Shown in pieces: positions 27,400 to 35,993 of a stretch of DNA of 64,000 nt (position 1 is the first letter of the stretch; each line of letters starts with the position of its first letter). Source of the stretch: Paenibacillus profundus (lineage in GTDB: Bacteria > Bacillota > Bacilli > Paenibacillales > Paenibacillaceae); NCBI RefSeq assembly GCF_021369635.1, contig NZ_JAJNBZ010000012.1, forward strand, positions 1 to 64,000, written 5' to 3'. The position numbers and the translations under genes are program-made. The notes under the pieces are model-generated. The model was not told where the DNA came from. It did no database searches and worked only from the letters and a program-made list of their open reading frames with translations.

Positions 27400-27680
27400 G
27401 CCTATGACAGCGATCAGCAGCGAAGCGGCCAAGAAGGGGACTCACCTGATAAGTACCCGCAAAGAAAGGCGTCTTCTCTGGCGTCAAGATCACCGTCAGC
27501 GGCCAACCGCCCTGCCCCGTCATCGCTTGGCAAACGCTCATCTATAGATGATCAATGTCCGGCCGCTCCTCGCGGTCAACCTTAATCGATATGTAATGTT
27601 CGTTGAGAACCTGTGCAACTTCTTCATCTTCGAAGGATTCTTTTTCCATGACGTGACACCAATGGCAGGTACGTGTGGGT
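27400..27680 (-). pseudogene. middle piece of YyaL-type thioredoxin-domain protein
   Basis: Minus strand from 27680: [20 protein letters not shown], then [20 protein letters not shown], a TAG at 27542-27544, and on through [17 protein letters not shown] to TPFFAGTYQ. This is the DUF255 thioredoxin-like core of YyaL, with the CHWC motif. Just upstream of the Thr-Cys the sequence is GTTATTGACCCACACG, the end sequence of an IS4-type element, so the gene was cut at that codon. Confidence 0.7.
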
Positions 27681-27853
27681 CAATAACGTCAGCTAGAAGA
27701 CCACATTCCTTTCGCTTCTTATCGGAGTCAGAACGCAGGAAAGGGCAATCAACAAGAAGCGCTGTAGCCTTCTTAAGCTGGGAGATATATAGGCCTCTTA
27801 TCAATGGATACATGATGAAAGATTAATTACCGCTGAATAATACAGGTGCTTGG

Positions 27854-28855
27854 TCAATTTTTCTGTGGAGCATTCGTCAACCACTCAGCCAATTCTTCTG
27901 TCTGCATCAACACCGATAACGGATCAATGAAATAGGAGCGGGTGTTGGACCAGGCATATAGTCTGTCATTTTTGACTGCTTCCAATTGTCCCCAGATTGG
28001 ATCCTTGCGAAGTTCCTCCAGTGATCTCTCAGTAGTCAGGATAATATAGTCTCCGGCATATTGGTCCAATAATTCTATTGAGGTATCCTTATATTTCTCT
28101 TTCAACAAAGCTTCATCATAGGATGGAGGTGATATCCGTCCTAGATTCCCGTAAATAGCTTGTCCGCCACGGCCAAACTCACTGCCATATATACTTAATG
28201 TCTTGTCTGTTTCTTGCATAATACTAAAGGTTGCATCTGAGGGTATCACTGCTTGGACCTTCGCATTGGCAGCAGCGATTCGCGCAGTATAATCGGATAT
28301 CCATGTGATGGCCTCCTCCTCCCGCCCTAGCAGGTCTCCAAAGAACTTCACTTCCTCTTCAATGGATGAAAAGTTCCCATAGGGAATGGCAATCGTTGGG
28401 GCAATTTTACTGTACTTTTTATATTCTCCCTCATCCGAGGTCATTACGACAATCAGATCGGGATTAAGATCAATCAGCTTTTCAAAGGAAACATCATTGC
28501 CGGAAGAACCGACAATCTCAATATTGTCCGTTAAACCACTGAAATACGGGTTGTCCATGATACGCGTCGTAGAGCCGATTGCATTAGCCTTCACTGCCAG
28601 AAGACTGCTCAAATATTGAATCGCCACGATGCGTTCGGGATTTTTCGAAACTTCCACCTCTCCGAATATGGTATTCACGATCTTGGTGGCTGCCACAGGC
28701 GTTGTTTTCTGAGTTGATTCAGAAGAATTTGAGCCGGGAGCAGATGTTTCCGATGGAGACTGTAGACTAGAGTTCCCCCCTCCGCAAGCTGTAACCAATA
28801 AGGCCATACAGAGTAGAAGTGTTGCCATCATATTTTTTCTAGATGTTCTGTCCAT
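27854..28855 (-). CDS. iron-siderophore ABC transporter substrate-binding lipoprotein (FecB-like)
   Basis: About 333 residues: signal peptide with lipobox LLVTACGGG, a Ser/Thr-rich linker, then a FecB/TroA fold (GEVEVSKNPERIVAIQYLSS, LNPDLIVVMTSDEGEYKKYS, ending TEELAEWLTN). It catches ferri-siderophores outside the membrane. The ATG at 28855 has a GAGGAGAG site and a Fur box 24 bases upstream, so it has its own iron-controlled start. But the frame has no stop before it and is continuous with the AraC regulator upstream. No permease or ATPase genes adjoin. Confidence 0.85.
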   Translation of the reverse strand: MDRTSRKNMMATLLLCMALLVTACGGGNSSLQSPSETSAPGSNSSESTQKTTPVAATKIVNTIFGEVEVSKNPERIVAIQYLSSLLAVKANAIGSTTRIMDNPYFSGLTDNIEIVGSSGNDVSFEKLIDLNPDLIVVMTSDEGEYKKYSKIAPTIAIPYGNFSSIEEEVKFFGDLLGREEEAITWISDYTARIAAANAKVQAVIPSDATFSIMQETDKTLSIYGSEFGRGGQAIYGNLGRISPPSYDEALLKEKYKDTSIELLDQYAGDYIILTTERSLEELRKDPIWGQLEAVKNDRLYAWSNTRSYFIDPLSVLMQTEELAEWLTNAPQKN

Positions 28856-29800
28856 GTGATACTCTCCTCTTTTTTTATAATGATAATAATTATCATTATC
28901 AACATAACATTGAGAAGTGGACTCTGACATGGACAATCCCCACCTTTTAGATGGATTAAACCGAACATCCTCTTCACCAGATAGCTCTTTATTGAAATGG
29001 CTGGGAGAGAGACCGACGTTCTTTTTGAATATACGGTTAAAATAAAACACATCCTCATAGCCTACACTCTGGGAAATATAACCAATCGAAGCATCCGTGT
29101 ATTGCAACATATGACACGCTTTGCCAATACGAAGTCCAATTAGATAATCGATCGGGCTGCGCGTCGTCAATTCCTTGAATCTACGGGCCAGATACTGGGG
29201 ATTGTAGCCGAACCTCTGTCCTAGAAGCTCCAGCGTCAACGGTTCATCTAGGTGCTTATGCATATACTGGACTACTTGCTTAACAACTTCTGTAGGAAGG
29301 AGATCAACTCCTATCTGCTGCTTTTGCTGAAGCATTTCCAGAATAAATTGATAGAACAGTGTTTTCACCACAAATTTATCCTTCTCCGTCGATTCGCTCC
29401 ATGCCTCTTCCATTCGCAGCATTATCTGATAGAGCCCTACAGGCTGTGCGGGAGCAAATGCAAATATTTGCTGAAACGGGGGAATTTCTCCCTTGTTCAG
29501 AAAATATCTTCGGCGGAGTGAAAATTCGCCACGATAAAGCACCAAATAATATTCCAGATATTCCGTTGCTTCAATATCCAGCCTCATACCCTTGCAGCCA
29601 TGTAAACAATAAAAATGTTCAGCTGGATGAATAAGCCCATCCATCCGTATCTTCGCTTTGCCCCTGTACAGGAATAGAAAAGCACTTGCAGGCAAATGGT
29701 AGCCGTTGCTTGATTCTCCCGCAGCAAGTGTATACAGACGGATGTCGGCCAGCTCAATATGTAATTGATTCCAGACTTTGTACTCTTCTTGATGCTTCAT
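28856..29800 (-). CDS. AraC-family regulator, open into the downstream lipoprotein
   Basis: The first 315 codons of a 648-codon open frame. Residues 1-170 form an AraC sensor domain; 190-290 are two helix-turn-helices (LTLELLGQRFGYNPQYLARR; IGYISQSVGYEDVFYFNRIF). After PSHFNKELSGEE, where AraC proteins normally stop, the frame continues 38 codons through a Fur box and into the lipoprotein. Related regulators next to siderophore-binding genes (Btr in B. subtilis) activate uptake; Btr itself is an AraC-binding-protein fusion. Whether this one makes a fusion or has lost its stop codon is open. Confidence 0.75.
28879..28901. promoter_or_regulatory. Fur box inside the AraC/lipoprotein frame
   Basis: AATGATAATAATTATCATT, an almost perfect palindrome matching the Fur consensus GATAATGATAATCATTATC. 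It lies just before the ribosome site of the binding lipoprotein, and in the read-through frame it encodes Asp, Asn, Tyr and His residues. Confidence 0.85.
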
Positions 29801-30285
29801 CGTATGATGAATGCTCCTTCCTATAATCCTTTATTTATGCACCTTTCTCAAGAAGCTCCCATCCATCATTAGTGGCAATACTCCTTAGACTAAGTTAACA
29901 GGAGATTCCTATCTCCTTCCTAATTCCATTGACAAATTACACCATAGTTTGACCAGCTTAATAGGGTGGACGCCATTTCCAACGTTTTATGATCTGCAGT
30001 GTTATTCTCTCTTACGGTAAGAGAAAGGATGAATTGTTCTAATTGCGTCATATGTTTTGATTCATCTGTTGCTTGACTCATGATAAACACACAAAGAAAA
30101 AAATGAGCGCCTTGATTGTCTCTCCATTATAAACACCAGTTGTTTAGTCAACAAGTAATTCTACATTCCGTGTCCAATACTATGGGCAGATGCTGCTTCA
30201 ACTCTCTGTATTTTTCCTAGATCGAGTTGGTCAGCATTTACGATAATTTCTCTCCCCGAGGGGGAGAGGGTTTTTAAAAGAGTTT
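29801..30285. other. intergenic with a possible TetR tail remnant
   Basis: On the minus strand 30081-29920 reads as 53 codons starting MSQATDESKHMTQLEQFILS and ending LLSWSNYGVICQWN, the kind of last helix seen in TetR-family regulators (SWAIYG-W). The DNA-binding half is missing and there is no ribosome site, so it is probably a remnant. Upstream of it is TTGACTAAACAACTGGTG, a repressor-like inverted repeat. Nothing else seen. Confidence 0.3.
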
Positions 30286-30350
30286 ACACAAAATATTTGA
30301 CAGACCCACGCGAACATCTCAGCAATGAGAGGTACGTGAGAATCAATGGT
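30286..30350. repeat. orphan IS256 end abutting an orphan IS4 end
   Basis: GTTTACACAAAATATTTGAC then AGACCC (30286-30311) matches the reversed left end of the IS256 element at 8179 with two or three differences. It runs straight into CACGCGAACATCTCAGCAAT and GAGAGGTACGTGAGAATCAA, the imperfect palindrome found at 32756 and, as half copies, at 13598, 37816 and 38807. No transposase of either type lies here. Confidence 0.6.
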
Positions 30351-30354
30351 CTAG

Positions 30355-30509
30355 CCAAAAGATAAGAAGGCAGGCTTAATTATCTCGTTTGGTGATATCA
30401 AAAGCCTTATCCGACCAATTGGGAACCAGTTTACCGGATTATGTGCGTGTTGAATCAAATACAGCGAATTTTCCTTGGCTAATCTATTGTATGTTTTTTT
30501 AGTTGTCAT
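30355..30509 (-). pseudogene. N-terminal remnant of yyaL-type gene, copy 1
   Basis: From an ATG at 30509 the frame reads MTTKKTYNRLAKENSLYLIQ and [10 protein letters not shown], the start of YyaL/DUF255 proteins. Then it drifts out of frame and ends at FLSFG. The palindromic IS4-end sequence follows at exactly the codon where it also follows in copy 2 at 32.8 kb. Heavily mutated. Confidence 0.65.
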
Positions 30510-30534
30510 GGGGCATCACCTCATTTCGTATTGG

Positions 30535-30819
30535 ATTTGGGTAAAGTATTGTTTATGGTTTTTTCCAAAAATAGTTTAAAAATCCTTTCCTTTATCTCGT
30601 AGGCTTCCTCCATCATCCTTTTTACGAATAGCGTAGCCAATGAAACAGGAATAATGTCCGGCTCTCGATAGCTAGGGAATTAGTCAAGTTCCCTTTCGCA
30701 TCTGCATCTACCAGTAGAACTCTCTTGCCCTCCTTAACCAAGCCAACTGTTAAACTCACTGCAGTTGTTGTCTTGCCGACGCCGCCCTTTTGATTAGCCA
30801 AGGCGATTACCTTGGTCAT
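30535..30819 (-). pseudogene. ParA/Soj-type ATPase remnant
   Basis: Starts [20 protein letters not shown], the deviant Walker A of ParA ATPases, followed by [20 protein letters not shown]. The frame is lost around 30660, after which another frame gives [20 protein letters not shown], the next ParA segment. The rest is missing. ParA genes segregate plasmids and chromosomes, so this may be a relic of an integrated plasmid or element. Confidence 0.7.
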
Positions 30820-30840
30820 CCACCAAGTCTTCTTTCATGC

Positions 30841-30889
30841 AAAAAAGCCGACTGCGCTGAAGATTAAAGTTAAGACAATCGGCTTTTTT
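30841..30889. terminator. rho-independent terminator
   Basis: AAAAAAGCCGA and TCGGCTTTTTT pair perfectly around a 27-base loop; usable in both directions. It sits just upstream of the parA remnant, so it probably belonged to a lost neighbour. Confidence 0.6.
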
Positions 30890-31018
30890 GAAAAAATCTA
30901 TATAAAAAGAGAACAACCAGCTAAGGACACTTCCTTGAATGATATCTATTAGGTAACTCCAGATAAACAATCGAAATTTTATTTCTCATATTTGATAATT
31001 CTGTAACTACAGTATCGC

Positions 31019-31282
31019 TTATTCATTTTCGTTTATTTCGTTAAATTCTTTGAGTCCCACTAATATAAGATCAATTCTGCTTAGCTTTCCTAAGGAATGA
31101 TGTGCTATCTCAATTAATTGGAATAAGAGATATTCCTGAGCCGCTAATTCAACCCCATCATTTAGTTTATGAGCATGTATAATAAACCCACGCCATACAA
31201 CATTAAGCCTGATGGAAAGAACAAGGGCTGGTCCAATTCCGACTTCCGACCAAGGCCAGAAGGGTATTCTGATACTCGTAAA
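31019..31282 (-). pseudogene. unrecognised coding remnant (about 87 codons, no start)
   Basis: An open minus-strand frame with protein-like content (VWRGFIIHAHKLNDGVELAA, then QEYLLFQLIEIAHHSLGKLS) ending INENE at 31019. No start codon lies within it. Not recognised; helical and acidic at its end. Probably the C-terminal part of a deleted gene. Confidence 0.35.
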
Positions 31283-31326
31283 TCACCAATTTATCACTTT
31301 ATCACTTTCGATTTACAAATATCACA

Positions 31327-31358
31327 TAAAAAAAGAGAACCACAATAATTGTGATTCT
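31327..31358 (-). terminator. rho-independent terminator
   Basis: On the minus strand AGAATCACAAT / ATTGTGGTTCT form an eleven-pair stem with one mismatch and a two-base loop, followed by CTTTTTTT. It ends the transcript of the remnant at 31417. Confidence 0.75.
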
Positions 31359-31416
31359 ACTTTCTTTGGCATTAAATCTCTTTATTTTTACTTATGATGA
31401 ATTATCATTAATAGCT

Positions 31417-31605
31417 CTAAATAATATAGTACTTGTTAGGTACTACTTCGATGTTTTGATCAATAATGGTCTTTACTTTCCCTTTGTTTCTGTTATATTC
31501 CACATCCACGTGATATTTCGAATAATTAGTTTCTTTAATCTCTTCCTGAAGATATCTCATTAACGAACCGCATAATGCTCGTTCTGAGACACCACCACAG
31601 TTAGA
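31417..31605 (-). pseudogene. unrecognised gene tail (about 60 codons)
   Basis: Minus-strand frame with SERALCGSLMRYLQEEIKET, then a YHVDVEYNRNKGKVKTI segment, ending NKYYII at a TAG (31417) and followed by a good terminator 60 bases on. Protein-like, but the start is missing and I do not recognise the family. Confidence 0.35.
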
Positions 31606-31693
31606 TTATTCTGTGTGGATGCTCTTTTTCTTTTGTGTCTGTCTATATAGCCGAGTAACTATGCTAAATTAGGTCACAGCCACTCAACCATAA

Positions 31694-32338
31694 TTAGAGC
31701 GTCTCAACCAATTTCTGAATCTTTGAGTGGGAAATTAAATATACATTGCCTATAATGTCGATTTTGATGCCCTTCACACGTACAGCACCATCTTTATCTG
31801 CCGCCACATAAATATCCATTTTTTTCGATAAAGGGAAACGTTCCTCAATCAGCGCGGTGTTATCATGATCAAAATGAGCTTCAAAAGAAAAGTGATTAAG
31901 AGCCATACCTTCATAAACAGTGCATTCATCCACATATTCATCAGACATGTTCATCCCACCAGCACTTGTTCCCATTACAACAGCATTACTTTTTTTAATC
32001 AAATCCGATAATTCATATTCCGTCAAAAGGTGCTTTTGGTGCCGAGGGTTTCCACCACATAAAAAAACGACAGAGGCGTTTTGAATTAATCGCTGGGCAT
32101 CTTCCATCTGCGTGCGGTGATCAATTAAATGATATTCATCAAAAAAAATGTTAGCCTGATTAAACCATGTCCTTTCAAAAACACTATCAATATTAACTTG
32201 CTCATCTTTAAAATCAGACGATTCAGCGCTAATCATAACAAGCGATTTTCTGTCTGTTATATCCTCATGCAACACATTGACTAACTTCTCAGAAAAGCCC
32301 TTATCATAAAACCAATCTAAGTAATAGTGAGTTTTCAT
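31694..32338 (-). CDS. peptidase E-like / S51-family protein
   Basis: A 214-residue protein of the class I glutamine-amidotransferase fold. It has CGGNPRHQ near residue 94 and the nucleophile Ser in VVMGTSAGGMNMS near 124, as in S51 peptidases (aspartyl dipeptidase, cyanophycinase relatives). A His in LNHFSFEAHFD can complete the site. Cytosolic. Strong GGAGG ribosome site. It stands alone in decayed DNA and is AT-rich, so transfer is possible. Confidence 0.78.
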   Translation of the reverse strand: MKTHYYLDWFYDKGFSEKLVNVLHEDITDRKSLVMISAESSDFKDEQVNIDSVFERTWFNQANIFFDEYHLIDHRTQMEDAQRLIQNASVVFLCGGNPRHQKHLLTEYELSDLIKKSNAVVMGTSAGGMNMSDEYVDECTVYEGMALNHFSFEAHFDHDNTALIEERFPLSKKMDIYVAADKDGAVRVKGIKIDIIGNVYLISHSKIQKLVETL

Positions 32339-32755
32339 ACGTAATTACCTCCATATGTAATATCTAAATTTATTCATTATGCTTATCAAAATCCATAGCG
32401 CCAGGCGAGATAAAAATGTCTATAGTAATATAAATTTACAGCACCTACACAACTCAAGCACTAAGCGCAGATATGGAAACTACCCTGCTATTGATAATAT
32501 CAAAGGAGTCATTTAATGTAAATCTATCTTTTTTAGTCCTAACTGCACACCAACCCCATCTCATCCTAATACCTAAGTGTACGGGTTGAGATTGAAAAGT
32601 GCTTTGACACTTGACTGATGGTTTGCAGTTCGGTGACTATCCCGCAGAAAAGAATTTTACCATTTAGAGATACCCCATAATCAGGCCGTATTCGAATATT
32701 GTTCTTATACGTCAAACAAAAAAACTCCTGCATAAAGCAAGAGCTTCTATAGAAA
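32339..32755. other. intergenic, one terminator-like hairpin
   Basis: No gene seen. At 32717-32746 the sequence AAAAAAACTCCTGC / GCAAGAGCTTCT forms a hairpin that terminates minus-strand transcription. The same hairpin-plus-TTGATTCACGCG arrangement recurs near 37780-37840 and 38790-38830, so it is part of the IS4-type element's end. Confidence 0.4.
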
Positions 32756-32805
32756 TTGATTCACGCGAACATCCCATCAATGAGAGGTTCGTGTGGGTCA
32801 ATAAC
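32756..32805. repeat. imperfect palindrome of two facing IS4-type ends
   Basis: TTGATTCACGCGAACATCCC followed by ATCAATGAGAGG and TTCGTGTGGGTCAATAAC. The two halves are reverse complements at about 13 of 16 core positions, as if the left and right ends of an IS4-type element were joined with its interior lost. Other copies are listed at 13598, 30308, 37816 and 38807. Confidence 0.65.
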
Positions 32806-32809
32806 TAGC

Positions 32810-32985
32810 TATATTCAATAGAAAGGAAGATGCGCTTGTTGTCGCGTTTGGAGATTTCAAAAGCTTCCGACCAAGGAAACCAGTTCACCGGGTTGTGTGC
32901 GTGTTGCAGCAGATATGGTGACTTTTCCTTGGCTAATCTATTGGGTATCTTTGTAAGTTGTTATGGCATGGGGAAGTCCTCTTTT
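32810..32985 (-). pseudogene. N-terminal remnant of yyaL-type gene, copy 2
   Basis: Minus strand reads [45 protein letters not shown], the first 50 residues of YyaL/DUF255 proteins, better preserved than copy 1. The start codon is mutated (ATAACAACT where copy 1 has ATGACAACT) and a frameshift follows. It stops at the palindromic IS4-end sequence at the codon before the catalytic CHWC. Confidence 0.7.
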
Positions 32986-33040
32986 CTGTGAATTGGTTGT
33001 GGTGACTTAATTCTACAAGAAAAGGACTTCCTTTTTCTAT

Positions 33041-33190
33041 TTATCTATTTACACAAGATATTTTACGCTCTCCATCATTTACAACTTCTTCATATAAATC
33101 ATAGAATCTATTATAAAATAATGATAATACTTCTTTCTCTTTTTCGTTTGGTTTTAATTCTTCTATTTTAATCCCCCCACAAATTCCAGT
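33041..33190 (-). pseudogene. short coding remnant (49 codons)
   Basis: Open minus-strand frame reading KIEELKPNEKEKEVLSLFYN, RFYDLYEEVVNDGERKISC and VNR, ending at 33041. GGGGGG precedes it but no start codon follows at a suitable distance. Probably the tail of the gene that preceded repeat B. Not recognised. Confidence 0.3.
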
Positions 33191-33280
33191 TTAGCTGCAT
33201 TTTACAGATATTATATGGCATATTCTTTTATTATAATTCTTTCAAAATCCGCTTAGAATTTGTTGGTCTTTCCCTTATCT

Positions 33281-33440
33281 TTCCGATAACGTTTGGCATT
33301 CCTGACGTTCAAGCAGCTTAAGGACCGTAGGTCCGGGTCGTCAGACTTAGCTGGTTGAATGTATCGCCTGATTAACCTCCTTGAAATCCTTCTAAGCGAT
33401 CCAGGGCGAATGCCCGCAGTAGGAATGCTGTGTTATCAGA
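33281..33440 (-). repeat. structured attC-like repeat, copy B
   Basis: Core 33287-33435, bounded by TAACG and GTGTTA. Nested helices: outer GCATTCCT / AGGAATGC; TTCAAGCAGCT / AGCTGGTTGAA around GGACC-GGTCC; ATCGC / GCGAT; GGGC-GAAT-GCCC. On the minus strand the outer stem is separated from the end cores by ACA on one side and CAAAC on the other, an asymmetric spacer like that of attC sites. It lies 28 bases downstream of the DUF4240 gene. Confidence 0.6.
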
Positions 33441-33463
33441 TGTACCCGCCTTCGAAGCGTTAC

Positions 33464-34018
33464 CTATGTAAGTGGGTTCTCTCCAAATTTTTCCCACAAT
33501 AATGGATATCTTTCCTCTAGGTCTTCTTCTTCCCAATCAAATTCGATTTCTATTGGTTCAAATTTATATCCTCTGACTTCTAATTCATCAAAAAACTCTG
33601 TATTAATTTCGTCATCATACTCAAATTCACCGTTTTTTTGATATGTGTATGCATCTGATGCCACTGATAAGATCTCTTCCAATTGAGGTGCAAATACATC
33701 TTCTTGTAAATTATCTTCTGTCAAATATTCAGCCAAATATTCAGGATTCTTTAATGCCTTATTATATAGTTCTTCTCCTCTAGAAATTAACCAACCTCTG
33801 AAGTAGTCAAATCCATCATCGGAACATCCCCCCATTATTACGAAAGCTGCTCCCCATAATGAAGGTGTATAAGACTGATCCATCTTGTTCTTGAACTCAT
33901 TTTCAAAATTAAAAATCTCATCAGTTTTTTGTTTAACTAATTCATTGGTTAACCATTCTACTTGTCCTTCACCATGTTCTTTGGAACGATTTATCAATTC
34001 CCAAAAGTTATTATTCAT
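33464..34018 (-). CDS. DUF4240 domain protein
   Basis: A 184-residue protein: NNNFWELINRSKEHGEGQVE at the front and the core WGAAFVIMGGCSDDGFDYFRGWLISRGEE, then a very acidic tail (FDWEEEDLEERYPLLW). DUF4240 proteins are found near toxin-immunity and defence genes, but their function is not known. Ribosome site AAAGGTGG nine bases before ATG. It is the single gene between repeats B (after it) and C (before it, 49 bases from its start). Confidence 0.8.
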   Translation of the reverse strand: MNNNFWELINRSKEHGEGQVEWLTNELVKQKTDEIFNFENEFKNKMDQSYTPSLWGAAFVIMGGCSDDGFDYFRGWLISRGEELYNKALKNPEYLAEYLTEDNLQEDVFAPQLEEILSVASDAYTYQKNGEFEYDDEINTEFFDELEVRGYKFEPIEIEFDWEEEDLEERYPLLWEKFGENPLT

Positions 34019-34060
34019 TAGAATTAACCACCTTTTATATTATTTTCTCTTTGCGGGGAT

Positions 34061-34230
34061 TTCTTATAACGTTTCTGTATCTACGAACCCGAGAGGTTTA
34101 AGGCGCATACGCGCCGGGTCCGCCGGGACTTAGCCTCGTAGGGTTGTGAGCTGAATTCGCTTCTCTGCATACCTCATCTTGCGAACCAAGGGCCGAACAG
34201 CCCGAAACGTAGATACGGTGTTAGACGATA
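34061..34230 (-). repeat. structured attC-like repeat, copy C
   Basis: Core 34067-34223. Same architecture as B and E with different bases: outer GTATCTACG / CGTAGATAC, second helix AACCCGAGAGG / GCCTCGTAGGGTT around GGCGC-ATAC-GCGCC, third TTCGC / GCGAA, fourth GGGC / GCCC. On the minus strand spacers are ACC and AGAAAC. Its right end GTTAGACGA matches, inverted, the TCGTCTAAC at the left of copy E across the serine-hydrolase gene. Confidence 0.65.
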
Positions 34231-34247
34231 CCACCTAGCGATACTCT

Positions 34248-34397
34248 CATAGTTCTTTACGAATTAATTCATCTAATTTACTTGCTATCATGCCAGCGCC
34301 CTTATTAATATTACCAATAATATGTGCATGCATTTTGTGGACAGCTATCTTATATTTTTTGTTGCTATGCCTGATTATACGGAAATTCGGAGAATTT
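34248..34397 (-). pseudogene. short coding remnant between repeats C and D
   Basis: Forty-nine codons without a start, ending KGAGMIASKLDELIRKEL at 34248, 25 bases from repeat C. Protein-like, with IRHSNKKYKIAVHKMHAHII before it. Probably the tail of a cassette gene whose front was deleted when repeat D was truncated. Family not recognised. Confidence 0.35.
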
Positions 34398-34449
34398 TAC
34401 ATAGCTAGAGAAAGTATGAATTTCTGGTTTAATTCATTTAAAAATAAAA

Positions 34450-34497
34450 ACCCTGATTTCCGATAACGTTCAGTTATTCACGAAACGACCCTGATTT
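34450..34497 (-). repeat. truncated attC-like repeat, copy D, flanked by direct repeats
   Basis: TTTCCGATAACGTTCAG then TTATTCACGAAACG is the first 30 bases of the repeat family. It is bracketed by two copies of ACCCTGATTT (34450 and 34485), suggesting a deletion or slippage that removed the rest. Confidence 0.5.
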
Positions 34498-34499
34498 TT

Positions 34500-35993
34500 T
34501 TATAAGCTTCCTCTTATTATTACTATTTTTTTAATATTAATAATAATCGATAGAATGCAATTGATAGCAGCAAGACCCATCCAAATAAATATTGAATACG
34601 ACATCCACACCCTTATCATATAATAATTATTATTGAATAGATAAGGCCAAATGAATACCAATGCCAAAAACATAATGCTTAAGATAAGTCTGACACTACT
34701 TCCAATTAACTTCCTGACTCCTGTCTTTTCATCTTTAATGTTTAGTTTTATTCCTCTAACTAGTTTAATTGCCTTAAGACATATGTTAACGACTGCTACT
34801 ATTACTAAGAATGAAAATATCATATCAATTAATACATAAACGTCATCATAATTAAATTTATTCATAGGATTGCCATTCATACTTTCATATATATTATTAG
34901 CAATTTGCGATGGTGCAGTTGAATTCATATTAGCCAGTACAAAAATGGCCTGCTGCTTTTCTAAATTAATAATAACCTGTGAGGAATAATTAGGATTAAC
35001 TCCACTATGACTAACAACTCTATTTTTAGTATCAATACTCCATCCGAATGAATAGTATTGATTTTCATCTTCATATCCAGCCGTTTTGATGTCGACTTGA
35101 TGAGACTGTTGTATAGCATTCAATAGATCTGGTCTATCGCCTATCCCCATTTGGGCATTAATCCAGCGTTCTAAATCTTTTGAATTCGTTACCAAATATC
35201 CTGCAGCGATATTCCCATAATATCTAGGGGCATCATATTCTAAGTCCTTACCAAATAATACACGATATCCTTTGGTAAGTTTATCAGATTCCTTTTCCTG
35301 ACCTGTTGTAAAATAACTATCAGTCATCCCTAAAGGAACCAGTATGTTTTCAGTTACGTAATCCTGATAACGTTTACCTGTAGCTTTTTCAATAATCATC
35401 GCTAAAATATCATAATTAACGGTAGCATAATTATATGCTGTCCCAGGATACGTATCTAATGCAATGTCTGAAACATTATGTATCGTTTTTTCAAGCATAT
35501 CCTCAGTAGTACCTTCAGGAACTAACCGAATACTCCACGGTGGAATTCCACTTGTATGAGCTAACAACTGATTAATAGTAATATTAACTTTCTCACCCTT
35601 AATGGTTGGCTCAAACGAAGGAATATAATCTGTAATAGAATCTGAGCGAGATAAGTATCCCTCATTTTCTAATAAAATAACGGCCAAAGCAGTAAATGCC
35701 TTTGTAGTCGATCCCAATTCAAATAATGACTCTTCAGTTACCCTCTTCTTATTATTAACATCTGCATATCCGTAATTCTTATATTCTGTCTTGCCCTGGT
35801 TTAACAATACCACTGCTACTCCTGGAGTGGCCGATTTGGACATTATGGTTTTCACCATATTATCCGTATTATCATAATTTCCTGTCCTTACCAAACTACC
35901 AAGTTCATCCCAACAAACTATAGTAGTAATGATCACGATAAGTAGGATGACACATACTGTTGATGTACCTGTTTTACTTAGTATTTTCTTCAT
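34500..35993 (-). CDS. membrane-anchored serine hydrolase (class C beta-lactamase fold)
   Basis: A 497-residue protein: N-terminal anchor, then a beta-lactamase/AmpC-type domain in residues 45-380 with nucleophile motif STTK (ELGSTTKAFT, about residue 93), YNYATVNYD as the Tyr motif, and HSGVNPNYSS as the third box. Four hydrophobic segments follow at the C-terminus. Such proteins act as D-amino-acid peptidases or esterases at the outer face rather than true lactamases. ATG has AGGGAG upstream. It sits alone between repeats D and E. Confidence 0.85.
   Translation of the reverse strand: MKKILSKTGTSTVCVILLIVIITTIVCWDELGSLVRTGNYDNTDNMVKTIMSKSATPGVAVVLLNQGKTEYKNYGYADVNNKKRVTEESLFELGSTTKAFTALAVILLENEGYLSRSDSITDYIPSFEPTIKGEKVNITINQLLAHTSGIPPWSIRLVPEGTTEDMLEKTIHNVSDIALDTYPGTAYNYATVNYDILAMIIEKATGKRYQDYVTENILVPLGMTDSYFTTGQEKESDKLTKGYRVLFGKDLEYDAPRYYGNIAAGYLVTNSKDLERWINAQMGIGDRPDLLNAIQQSHQVDIKTAGYEDENQYYSFGWSIDTKNRVVSHSGVNPNYSSQVIINLEKQQAIFVLANMNSTAPSQIANNIYESMNGNPMNKFNYDDVYVLIDMIFSFLVIVAVVNICLKAIKLVRGIKLNIKDEKTGVRKLIGSSVRLILSIMFLALVFIWPYLFNNNYYMIRVWMSYSIFIWMGLAAINCILSIIINIKKIVIIRGSL

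Noticed and set aside
31351-31563. Plus-strand 70-codon hydrophobic frame
   Set aside because: Opposite to a better minus-strand coding remnant with its own terminator; AT-driven Phe/Ile content.
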